Source: CAYGZM01 sp964354365 (GTDB lineage: Bacteria > Planctomycetota > Phycisphaerae > Sedimentisphaerales > Anaerobacaceae). Taken from it: 64,000 nucleotides of DNA. The notes under the pieces were generated by a model, which was given only the letters and a program-made list of their open reading frames with translations, did no database searches and was not told the origin of the DNA. The DNA is taken from the NCBI GenBank assembly GCA_964354365.1, contig CAYGZM010000004.1, positions 1 to 64,000 of the forward strand. The letters run 5' to 3'. Of this stretch, positions 1 to 8,515 are shown piece after piece; the first letter of the stretch is position 1, and every line of letters begins with the position of its first letter. A program made the position numbers and the translations under genes.

Positions 1-1438
1 TTTTATAGACGATATCAATATCCTCAGCATAAAGTATCTTCTCATCATACCCCGTCGTTTTCAGATAATCCCGCAGCTTGAAGGTCTTGAAGTGGCTGAC
101 CACATTCGCATCGAGGCTTGTCCCGCCCGGCGGTATCTGGCCGCAAAAACCGACTTTCCTCCGGTTCAGATTCTCGTCACAAAAAGCGAACTGTGAATAG
201 ATAAGCCCGCAATCGGGAATTTCCACGTGCCGTTTGTGCATCGTCTCGACGGCGTGCGGCAGCAGGCAGTCGTCGCTGTCCAGGATACCGAAGTATTCCG
301 AGCGGACGTATGCAATGCCGGTCTTCAAGGCAGCGGTGTAGCCGCGATTGGCCTCGTGCCGAATCAGCCTTATGCGGATGTCACAAAGATACTGCTCGAC
401 AATAGCCGACGAGTTATCCGTCGAGCAGTCCTCGACAATTATCAGCTCCCAGTCGCTGAATGTCTGGCGACATACCGACTCTATGGCCTGCATTATGTAC
501 CGGGCGTTATTGTAATTCGCCATTATGATAGAGAATTTCGGCCTGGGCTCGTCCTGTCTGTCAGACCGCTGGTCCGGTTCGCTGCAACGGCTGAAATACA
601 ATTCAACCTCCTGGTGGCAGGATTTGGGGACAAAACCGGAGTACCTCTCAACATCAATCCTCCCGCCCTGCTCAAATACCTGAGCAAGCCGCTCCACGGA
701 GTAATTATCGTTACGACCGACGCGATTATTCCAGACCGTTTGAACCATATTCACGGGTGTACAAAAGGCGACGGACTGCTCGAAGCAAAGCAGGCTGTTC
801 CTGACCTGCCGATAGAGATGGGAATTGGCCGCCATAGCCGCTTCGAGGGTGTTCGGATTGGTGAACTCCACTTGTCGCAGCAGCCCCAGAATATCGGCGG
901 CGCGGTATATGGAGCTTGATAGTTCGAGCGGATAGCCGAAGTCGTGCTCGGCCAGCCCGCCTCGGCGGGCCAGCGTCCAGTCGTACTTCAGTATCCCGCC
1001 GTCCGCCCCCTGAAATGCGGGCACAGACTGCTCGGCGTTGTGGGCATAGCAGCAGGTTGTATTGCGCCCTAATCTCAGCGAAAAGCCGATCGCATCAGCG
1101 TTGTTCTGCAGACTTACAACGACATCAACCAGAGAAAAGTCGCCCACAAACAGATTATCGTCAACGAGAAACAGCACGTACTCACACCCGGCCACTACAG
1201 CAAGCACCTGTTTTTTGAAATCCTCCTCTTCAACAAACGATACGTCGCGGAACTTTTCTTTGAGCCTCTCATACTGCCCGCGGTGCAACTGATTTGACGC
1301 CTTGTACAATACGCGCAATCGAATCCGGCCGCGGTCCTGACAGTACAAAAAGAAGGACTCTATCGCGGCCTGAACTTGCAAAGCCCGGTCCTTGCTGAAT
1401 ATAAGGCCGGTTATCCTGTTTTGCCTGCTATTGCTCAT
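1..1438 (-). CDS. GT2 glycosyltransferase with N-terminal companion domain (partial, 3' end outside window)
   Basis: Reading the minus strand from the ATG at 1438 gives an open frame of 479 codons that runs off the left edge without a stop. Residues 1-290 form a domain starting ITGLIFSKDRALQVQAAIES, with a LFLVDDNLF stretch. Residues from about 298 form a GT2 domain (FSIIMANYNNARYIMQAIES, then ILDSDDCLLPHA, a DXD-like motif). The GT2 fold transfers a sugar from a nucleotide donor, probably in the cytoplasm. It is the last visible gene of the minus-strand glycan island and follows the next gene by 144 bp. An 8-codon palindromic repeat (951-974) interrupts the N-terminal domain between DWT and AEHDFGYPLEL. 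Acceptor and donor are unknown. Plus-strand frames over this region are shadows. Confidence 0.88.
   Translation of the reverse strand, partial: MSNSRQNRITGLIFSKDRALQVQAAIESFFLYCQDRGRIRLRVLYKASNQLHRGQYERLKEKFRDVSFVEEEDFKKQVLAVVAGCEYVLFLVDDNLFVGDFSLVDVVVSLQNNADAIGFSLRLGRNTTCCYAHNAEQSVPAFQGADGGILKYDWTLARRGGLAEHDFGYPLELSSSIYRAADILGLLRQVEFTNPNTLEAAMAANSHLYRQVRNSLLCFEQSVAFCTPVNMVQTVWNNRVGRNDNYSVERLAQVFEQGGRIDVERYSGFVPKSCHQEVELYFSRCSEPDQRSDRQDEPRPKFSIIMANYNNARYIMQAIESVCRQTFSDWELIIVEDCSTDNSSAIVEQYLCDIRIRLIRHEANRGYTAALKTGIAYVRSEYFGILDSDDCLLPHAVETMHKRHVEIPDCGLIYSQFAFCDENLNRRKVGFCGQIPPGGTSLDANVVSHFKTFKLRDYLKTTGYDEKILYAEDIDIVYK
951..974. repeat. Short palindromic repeat, CCCGCC...GGCGGG-CCAGC family, inside a gene
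   Basis: GCCAGCCCGCC, two bases, then GGCGGGCCAGC: a palindromic core. Related copies lie at 21637-21656, 36646-36676 and 40240-40269. Here it adds 8 codons (residues roughly LARRGGLA) to the glycosyltransferase without breaking the frame. Confidence 0.7.
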
Positions 1439-1520
1439 AACCACCGATTCTTCACGGCACAAAAGTAGCCACTCACAGTTGAATTTGTGTGCTGTTCGCT
1501 CAGCAGCCGGCTAAGGGTTG

Positions 1521-1546
1521 TGGATTCCTGCCTTCGCAGGAATGAC
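1521..1546. repeat. Dispersed hairpin repeat (ATTCCTGC-CTTC-GCAGGAAT)
   Basis: A perfect 8-bp stem with a 4-nt loop lies in the 144-bp gap between two glycosyltransferase genes. It belongs to the family of GGATTCCTGC / GCAGGAATGAC repeats also seen at 34280-34343, 50767-50830 and 59217-59316. There is no T-run, so it is not a convincing terminator. Confidence 0.6.
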
Positions 1547-1582
1547 AACTAACAAGATCAACGTTGACGGACTAAAGGCCGT

Positions 1583-4500
1583 TCAGCAATTCTCCACGGA
1601 TTCATAAGCCCTGATAATGTTTAGCAGTCTATTCACGTAAGTATGATGACTTTTGACTACTTCCTGCTGTTCGTAAATCATATCTCTATATCTGCCGAAT
1701 GGCAGACTGAGCGTGTTGTCGATTATTTCTTCGATGCTCCGGCCCGGCACCGTGCAACCGTTGAATACCTCGTCGAACTTTCTGACGTTCGAGACGCCGA
1801 GCTGCCCGTATGAGATATTCTTCCACATCCGGCAGGGAAGATAGTCGTTTTCCACCTGCCAGCGTCCGGCGATTGCCGGGGCAATGAGCGAATGGCGAAC
1901 GTATCTGACGTTGAGCAAATCCGAAATGCCCTGCAGGTGAACGAATCTTATGTCCCTCTTTTCGAGGACATTTTTTAGAATCTCTATCTCATTGACATTG
2001 CCCTGATTCAGCCGATCACTCCATATACTGCCGACCCAGAAGACAATGTTGCTTGGGGGTCTGAGTATCGGCTCTTCAAACTCGCCGGCAAGCAGGTCCG
2101 TCGCCCAGGGCTGGAAAAGGGTGCGGGTTTTGCCGTCAAAAAACGTCACCTGGTCCCACTTTTCGCCGGCCTGCTCCGCCGAGCGTGTGTATGTCCTGAG
2201 CCTGATGTTTCTTGATGGATCAATTCTCCGATGGATATCGTCCTCGCAATTATGCAGGCAATAATAGACCCCCCGCCTGATAGGCAGATAGCGGCTCGCG
2301 ACATCGACGGAGATGACCAGTTCATCGCCTTCTATCACGTCTTTGTTTTCCAGCAGATCATCCACCAGAACAACGTTTGCATCGAGCCTCTTTAAGGTAT
2401 TGAAGAAGTGACGATGGATGTGGGCGTGCGTATGCCCACCGGTCTTGAGGCCCCATACAACTACCTTGCTGAACTTCTCGAGTTTTCTTCGCAATTGCGT
2501 CTCAGAGCGCACGGCGTCCCCACAAGTGGCCATCAGGCCGGACCGCCTCGGCGTCCTCACCATAGCGGCAGCCGGCGACGCCTGATTTGTAAAGTCCGCA
2601 GCCTTCCACGATTCGGAATAAAGCGAGCCTTCCTCACACGACATATCAAAGGCCTGTTCGCAGGCGCAACTGTTAAGGGTATCGACAGAGCCGCTTTGGG
2701 CCGAGCACAGTACGGGCACAACCGAGTCCGCCGCAACGAACTCCCGGCGGGTCACTCGGATTAGAAGGTCCAGCCCCGGCTCAAAATCCGGTGCCAACCT
2801 TACTACCCCTGTGGCCGCTTTCTCGGCAAGGGCTTTGTCCTCGCACTTATCCGCCGCCTGCGCCAGGCACCATAGGACCTGCTTGTGATCACAAAATGAC
2901 TTTACCGCCTGCATGAATTCCTGCTCTGCCCGGCCAAAGATGCCCTGCTGAAAACAGGCAAGGCCGCGCCAAAAGCTCTCAATGCCCGAACCAATCTTTT
3001 GCAGACCGGCGGGCACATCGAACGCCTCAGAGAAATCATCCCGCCACAACAGACGCATCGGCCCGGGCATCTCATCGCCGGCAAAATGGCTCCAGCGTCG
3101 CCGGCACAGCTCTATGTCACGACCGCCTGCATCGGCGTTTGTTTGTTTCTGTGCGTCGAGCAGATCATTGTGAGTAACGAAACACCCCGGCAGTGGAATA
3201 AGCTGCTGGCCGGCCTCGTAAAGCTTATGGCACAAATCGGTATCGGCGCAATAGAACCTGTAGGCTTCGTCAAAACCGCCCACCCGCCTGAAGCTCTCTA
3301 ACCTGACCAGACCATAGTTCATCAGCAGCCTGGCCCCATCCGTAAAATCAATACCGTATTCGGCCCAATCCTGCCTCGTCGGACGAGGGTTCCTGTAGAA
3401 AAATATCCCGCCAGCCACTTGCTCCTTCTGCCTTTTCAGCAGCTCCATCGCCCGAACAACCGCACCCGGACCGAATACGATATCGTCACTGGCGTACATT
3501 GCCCACTTGCCCCGGGCCTTGGAAAAACCAAAATTATAGAGCTGCGGCCATGAGTGCCTCTGCGGTCCCAGCCATTCCGACTCGCTATAGACTCCTGTCA
3601 CACCGTGTTTGCACAATACATCCAGCGTGTTGTCGCGAGAGCCGCCTTTGACCACAATCAGCTCGTAAGCTACGCCCGCCGCGGCCTCTTCAAGACTATC
3701 GAGCATCTCATCCAGCAGCTCGGCCCTGTCCTTCGTGCAAAGAACAATGCTCAGGTCGCATTGCTTCTCCGGCTCATCCCCGCCAGGCCCATCGGCCACT
3801 TGGCGGGTGGCCCGTGGGGCCGCGCACTGTATCGCCGAATCGGTATTGTGGATGAGAATATCTATTTTCTTCTTGACCAGCCCGGCGCCATCCCGCCGGA
3901 CCGGCGGCCTGTTTGCGGCATACCCAATCCTCAGACTCTTTTTTTCCAGAAACTCAAGGATCGAGCTGGAAAAAACATGCGGCAGCATCTTGTCGTCTCT
4001 GCCGCTCCACCTGGTGTCCCCATTGTGATTCGTGTAAAAGATATTTGCCAAGAGCGCCCACGGGTTCGTGTCGGGATCTTCGTAAAAGTTCTCGCTGGCC
4101 TTATCAATCAAATATGCGAAGCACTTTTGCGCCAGACTGATCCATTGCTTGTGGTCCCATCTGAAGCGGTGCCTGACGTGATACGCAAACGGCCCAACAA
4201 CTCTCTTTATTTGGAACCCCTCCAGGGCGGCAATCAACGGCGCCCAGTAGTCCCACCAGGGCGCTCCTACACAGAATTCAGTTTTTGGGATATGCGGTAT
4301 GAGTGATTTATGAAAAAAGAAGAAGTCGAATCCCTGCTCATAAACTTCGCCTTCTAAAACCTCAAGGGAATCCACGTTTATTCTTGACCCATAGACAAGA
4401 GACCCTCTTGCCTGGCTTTTGATGAAAGAGATAATGCCTTCGTCACCTGCCAGGAAAATATCCGAATTTACAATCCCCCCGAATTCAAAATCGCCCTGGC

Positions 4501-6016
4501 GAAAATATTCCAGAAAGTCGTCAAAATATATAAGCGGTTTGCCAAAGACCTCTCTTGCGTCCCGCTTTGCGGGGACAAACTCGACTTGCGGAAATGATTC
4601 CCTAAGTGCGTCGATTTCTTCAATGCAGTTTATCGAAACGGGTCTAAAGCCGAGCTTTGCCCAGCTTTCTATTGCCCTTGCCTGCTTTTCAATTTCTTTC
4701 GGAGCTATGCTCGTTGCAATAGTCAGCCGGGCGTCCGGTTGTGTCTCAACGTCGGACCGGCGCCAGGCATCCGGCAATCCCGCCGACTGCGGTGTGTGAA
4801 CGTCGAAACTATCTCCACAGTCCGCTGTGGCATTGCCGCGGCCCTCGACCGGGACGATCTCTATATTGTCGGTTCCCAGGAACTGCTCAAACGTCTTCCA
4901 TTTAGGCAACCCGGCCCGCGCCTCCCACAACGAATTGCCCTGCATAAAGACGCGAATCTTCTGCGAAGACTCCTCAAAACTCCGCTGAACGGCCTCAGTG
5001 ACCACTTCCGTCGCAACGTCCTTGACACAATGCGAGCTTCTGTATCGGCAGCTCCAATTACACCCAAAACACTCCAACGGCAGGCAGGCAACCGACGTCA
5101 ACGGTGAATAGGGCATGAAACGCCCGAAGTGTCCGCCGCCCAGCAGAATCACATTAGGCGTTCCCACCGCGCAGGAAATGTGCGCCAGGCCCGTTTCCGC
5201 CCCGACCGCCAGCCGGCAGCGCTTGAGGATTGCGCAGGACTGCAAAATGGTTGTCCTGCCGCTTAAGTTTATCGTCCTTACGCCAATCGCATTCAGGTTC
5301 CTCTGGTTGATGTCACGGTCCTGCTCGGTTCCCAACGCGATTACCGTAAGCCGGTTGGCCCTGCAGAACTCCGACATCGCCTGGCCGTATCCCTCGTACA
5401 CGCGGCATTCATACTGGGCGCCGGCAAACAGGGCGATTGTCCCGGCCGGATCGAGCCCGTTTTCCCCAAACAGCCTGTCGGCAAACGCCTCATCCTCCTG
5501 TTTCATCCAGACGACGGGCCGCAGCCCCGGCGCCTCAATATCCAGCCCTCTTAGGAAATCCCGGTGCCGCTCAAGCTCGAGCTTCTGTCCTCCGGGGCTT
5601 GGCAGCAGGTCGGTGTAGAATTGATTGTGCATGCTTCTGCGCTCGGGCGAAATGTTGCACAGATTGCCCTCGAGTGCGACGCGCCGCTCGGCCCCGCACT
5701 TTATCGCAAACCAATCCGTCAGGGCCTCACGCGAATACACCGAATTCAAGGATAGCTGCGGCTTCAACATCCGCAATCGCGCCGTAATCTCCAGGCGGTA
5801 CCGTTCGTCCTCCAGAACCCTTTTCCTGTTGAACACCACAACCTCATCCACGTATGGACACGCCTCGTATAGCTCGCCGATATGCTCCTGACAGACAACG
5901 ACTATCCTGGCGCCCTCGTACTTCCGCCGGATGTACGGCAGCATCGACGCCGACAGGACCGCATCACCTATCGAATCCGGCCTCACCCAAACTATGTTCC
6001 TGATGTTGTCTATCAT
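1583..6016 (-). CDS. Giant multidomain glycosyltransferase (GT9 + GT2 + C-terminal GT)
   Basis: A 1477-residue protein with at least three transferase units. Residues 1-345 look like a GT9 heptosyltransferase: VWVRPDSIGDAVLSASMLP at the start and VGAETGLAHISCAVGTPNVI near 280. Residues about 429-690 form an unassigned domain beginning LTIATSIAPKEIEKQARAIE, with VNSDIF. Residues about 750-990 are GT2 (LSIVLCTKDRAELLDEMLDS, YASDDIVFG). A TPR-like stretch (about 1020-1090) leads to a C-terminal GT4/GT1-like unit from about 1182 (VVVWGLKTGGHTHAHIHRHF). It probably adds several sugars to one glycan from one polypeptide. It starts 3 bp after the stop of the upstream gene, so it is translated in the same operon. 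A short repeat (3792-3808) lies in the linker before the GT2 domain. Substrates are unknown. Confidence 0.85.
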   Translation of the reverse strand: MIDNIRNIVWVRPDSIGDAVLSASMLPYIRRKYEGARIVVVCQEHIGELYEACPYVDEVVVFNRKRVLEDERYRLEITARLRMLKPQLSLNSVYSREALTDWFAIKCGAERRVALEGNLCNISPERRSMHNQFYTDLLPSPGGQKLELERHRDFLRGLDIEAPGLRPVVWMKQEDEAFADRLFGENGLDPAGTIALFAGAQYECRVYEGYGQAMSEFCRANRLTVIALGTEQDRDINQRNLNAIGVRTINLSGRTTILQSCAILKRCRLAVGAETGLAHISCAVGTPNVILLGGGHFGRFMPYSPLTSVACLPLECFGCNWSCRYRSSHCVKDVATEVVTEAVQRSFEESSQKIRVFMQGNSLWEARAGLPKWKTFEQFLGTDNIEIVPVEGRGNATADCGDSFDVHTPQSAGLPDAWRRSDVETQPDARLTIATSIAPKEIEKQARAIESWAKLGFRPVSINCIEEIDALRESFPQVEFVPAKRDAREVFGKPLIYFDDFLEYFRQGDFEFGGIVNSDIFLAGDEGIISFIKSQARGSLVYGSRINVDSLEVLEGEVYEQGFDFFFFHKSLIPHIPKTEFCVGAPWWDYWAPLIAALEGFQIKRVVGPFAYHVRHRFRWDHKQWISLAQKCFAYLIDKASENFYEDPDTNPWALLANIFYTNHNGDTRWSGRDDKMLPHVFSSSILEFLEKKSLRIGYAANRPPVRRDGAGLVKKKIDILIHNTDSAIQCAAPRATRQVADGPGGDEPEKQCDLSIVLCTKDRAELLDEMLDSLEEAAAGVAYELIVVKGGSRDNTLDVLCKHGVTGVYSESEWLGPQRHSWPQLYNFGFSKARGKWAMYASDDIVFGPGAVVRAMELLKRQKEQVAGGIFFYRNPRPTRQDWAEYGIDFTDGARLLMNYGLVRLESFRRVGGFDEAYRFYCADTDLCHKLYEAGQQLIPLPGCFVTHNDLLDAQKQTNADAGGRDIELCRRRWSHFAGDEMPGPMRLLWRDDFSEAFDVPAGLQKIGSGIESFWRGLACFQQGIFGRAEQEFMQAVKSFCDHKQVLWCLAQAADKCEDKALAEKAATGVVRLAPDFEPGLDLLIRVTRREFVAADSVVPVLCSAQSGSVDTLNSCACEQAFDMSCEEGSLYSESWKAADFTNQASPAAAMVRTPRRSGLMATCGDAVRSETQLRRKLEKFSKVVVWGLKTGGHTHAHIHRHFFNTLKRLDANVVLVDDLLENKDVIEGDELVISVDVASRYLPIRRGVYYCLHNCEDDIHRRIDPSRNIRLRTYTRSAEQAGEKWDQVTFFDGKTRTLFQPWATDLLAGEFEEPILRPPSNIVFWVGSIWSDRLNQGNVNEIEILKNVLEKRDIRFVHLQGISDLLNVRYVRHSLIAPAIAGRWQVENDYLPCRMWKNISYGQLGVSNVRKFDEVFNGCTVPGRSIEEIIDNTLSLPFGRYRDMIYEQQEVVKSHHTYVNRLLNIIRAYESVENC
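3792..3808. repeat. 17-bp repeat shared with 36963-36979, inside a gene linker
   Basis: The 17 bases ACCCGCCAAGTGGCCGA (minus strand here) recur exactly at 36963-36979 on the plus strand. In both genes the repeat is read in the same frame and encodes TRQVA(D/E)GP in a linker between domains. Confidence 0.65.
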
Positions 6017-6019
6017 CTC

Positions 6020-8503
6020 TTACCTGGCATGGGAATTCGACACCACATAATGGTTCGAAGTCTGTTCGCTTTGCCGCAGAATCGCCAAGCCCTGTTTATC
6101 CAACGGAGAATGCCTCAGAGCGCGTTTTGCAATCCCGCCGGCCTTCTCGGCTTGTCCTCCGGCGGTATAATAGGCGGCCAGCTCGCACATGGCAGTTACA
6201 CAGGACGGCTCGACAACAAGCGCACGCTGCCAAAGCTGAGCTGCTTCATCATATCTCTGACATGATTTGAGAAAATCAGCTCCACGAAGCAACGCTCCCA
6301 AGTCGTTGCGATACACATCACAATATGTCGTAACGGCATTCATAACCAGCGATGCAGCCCTCTCGCGCTCGGCCCGCACCCGCTGTGACCGGCTGATCAC
6401 ATACTCAATTCCGGCACGCAAGTTCTTCTCGAAAGCCTGCTGCGAGTAGTCCCTCAATGCAGCCTGCCTGACCTTTATCGAGTGCTCGCGATGCCATTCC
6501 GCGGGCTTTGCAGTAAGCTCGCGCACCGTCCGGACTATTTCCTCCACGGAATCATTTTGCAGCATTATCCCGAAATCATCGACGTCTATAGTGACGTCAC
6601 GGCTGACAATCGGAATAAGCCCCTGATTCATACATTGAACTACTCCCCCCGAAGATCCTTCCGCGCATGACACAAAGATAGTGCAGTTGCACAGATTCAT
6701 CAGCTTGTAGAAGAGGGGCGACCGCAGTTCCACCCAGTCCACAAAATGTATATTGGGATGTCCAGCCAAGATTTGCCCGTACACCTCCGCGAAACCCGGC
6801 TCTAAACGTCCGGCACACCACAGCTCTGCATCTAATTGCATGAAGGCCTCAACTAACAGGTCGAGACCTTTGTGCACGTTACCAGCGGAGCCGAAGTAGA
6901 GAAAATGTCGGCGGCCGGACTCAAAATCCTTGCTCGAAGGATTATAGTGGTCGTCCGCATAGCACCCGTTATTAAGGTTAAAGCAAACCGGAAATTGTCT
7001 ATAGCTTTCCGCCGCATGACTGTTGCCGAGACATACGATCCCATCAGCATCATGGCACGCAAACTCTTCACTGTGTTGTATCCACCGGTCATACGGCAGA
7101 CGCACGCCGCGCCTTCTCTCAAGGTCGGCAAATCTCTCGGCCTCCCGCCGATTGAACTGCCGCCAGTATATTCCTGTCGCAAAGTATATCTTCACGGCCT
7201 GACCGACGACGTTCCTGCTTAGATACTCCCAATTGGCGCCGGCATGGCCGACGAAAAGGTCGTACACCTTGTCACTCTTGAAGTCCATGCAGGTCCAATC
7301 GATCAAATCAACAACATAGCCCATCTCTACCAGAACCTTGACCATGCTCCGGGCAATACCCGCGTTACTGAACATATGCGGGTGATACTTCAGCCCCATC
7401 CTTATCGGGGCGGTAATATAGGAAACCAGCGCGTTTCCCTTTGTCGCCGTCGGCACAGACCTGGAGCTTCGGCATGTTCCGGGCATCGCCGGGCTATTGC
7501 TCCTGAATGCGGCAGCAGAATCCGACATTACATCCGGATGTGTACCTGTAAACGGCTCAGTGCGCGATTGCTCATCACCAAGCCAGACGGGGTACCTGCT
7601 TTCTATCTCCTCCCGATTCTGCGGATTCCACTTGAGAAAACATTCATTGTACCAGCCCTGCCGGTCGTAGCCCTGAAAGTTCGCATTCCTGTCCATCCTG
7701 CCGTAGTAGTCATTCTTCTGCTTGACCTGGCTGTCCAGAATGTAGTTGTAATGATACATCACCAGCCCCATTCGCCTGGTCGTCGTCCCGTCCAGAAGAT
7801 GCATCTGCTCGGTAGTCTTGTTCTGGCCCGGCCAGACCATTGTGGGAGGGCGATGGGATATGAATACGGCCCCCGGGACAAACTTGAACAACCTTCGGAA
7901 GTGATTTGAAAACTCGAAGAACTTCGATGAGTAAACAATGTAATCCGGCCCCTTCCAGAAACTGTCAGGGATGAAATTCACCTGAGTAATTGACGGATCG
8001 TTCTTGAGAACCTCATTTATCTTCTCAAGATGCTCTCGCTTATAGACCTCATCGGAATCTATCAGCCAGACGTAGTCACCAGTGACATATTTGAGCGCCT
8101 CGTTCTGCATCTCGCATTTTTCCGGCCATCTGCCCTGAATCAGCCTGACCTTTTTCTGCGGGTCAGGGAAAGATTTTATGAATTGAATCGTCCCGTCCAT
8201 GCTGCCGCCATCCGGACCGGCGGCGAACATGCAGTTTTCCACCGCGCCTTCGACAATGATTATCTCGTGGGCAAAGTCATAAACGGACTTGAGGCTGTAT
8301 TCAATAAACGGCATACCGTTCAGCACGATCATCACGAACGAGAACCGCAGCTCCTTCTCTTTGAAATTCTGCCCATTCGCCCAGGCCGCCGCGGCGCCAA
8401 ATCCGCCGTCGTGAATAGATGTCCTGTCCGTGTTCAACTTGGTTCCTTTTCCAGCGCCTCTAAGCAAATCACATATTCCATTCCTGTCCCGCTCTCCCCG
8501 CAA
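6020..8503 (-). CDS. GT2-GT4 fusion glycosyltransferase with C-terminal TPRs
   Basis: About 827 residues. A GT2-like unit begins near residue 52 (FSFVMIVLNGMPFIEYSL) and has the acidic motif VWLIDSDEVY. A GT4-like unit spans about 365-705, with YFGSAGNVHKGLDLLVEAF and VSCAEGSSGGVVQCMNQG, where the usual glutamate pair is only partly kept. C-terminal TPR helices lie at about 735-815 (QRYDEAAQLWQRALVVEPSC). The ATG at 8503 lies 12 bp after the previous stop, but the first 45 residues look non-domain, so a later start is possible. It is an operon member between two giant transferases. Likely cytoplasmic glycan assembly; sugar specificity is not visible. Confidence 0.85.
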   Translation of the reverse strand: MRGERDRNGICDLLRGAGKGTKLNTDRTSIHDGGFGAAAAWANGQNFKEKELRFSFVMIVLNGMPFIEYSLKSVYDFAHEIIIVEGAVENCMFAAGPDGGSMDGTIQFIKSFPDPQKKVRLIQGRWPEKCEMQNEALKYVTGDYVWLIDSDEVYKREHLEKINEVLKNDPSITQVNFIPDSFWKGPDYIVYSSKFFEFSNHFRRLFKFVPGAVFISHRPPTMVWPGQNKTTEQMHLLDGTTTRRMGLVMYHYNYILDSQVKQKNDYYGRMDRNANFQGYDRQGWYNECFLKWNPQNREEIESRYPVWLGDEQSRTEPFTGTHPDVMSDSAAAFRSNSPAMPGTCRSSRSVPTATKGNALVSYITAPIRMGLKYHPHMFSNAGIARSMVKVLVEMGYVVDLIDWTCMDFKSDKVYDLFVGHAGANWEYLSRNVVGQAVKIYFATGIYWRQFNRREAERFADLERRRGVRLPYDRWIQHSEEFACHDADGIVCLGNSHAAESYRQFPVCFNLNNGCYADDHYNPSSKDFESGRRHFLYFGSAGNVHKGLDLLVEAFMQLDAELWCAGRLEPGFAEVYGQILAGHPNIHFVDWVELRSPLFYKLMNLCNCTIFVSCAEGSSGGVVQCMNQGLIPIVSRDVTIDVDDFGIMLQNDSVEEIVRTVRELTAKPAEWHREHSIKVRQAALRDYSQQAFEKNLRAGIEYVISRSQRVRAERERAASLVMNAVTTYCDVYRNDLGALLRGADFLKSCQRYDEAAQLWQRALVVEPSCVTAMCELAAYYTAGGQAEKAGGIAKRALRHSPLDKQGLAILRQSEQTSNHYVVSNSHAR

Positions 8504-8515
8504 GGGGCCCTCCCG

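Noticed and set aside
227..919. 230-codon plus-strand frame
   Set aside because: Shadow of the minus-strand glycosyltransferase, which has recognisable GT2 motifs and is open through the left edge.
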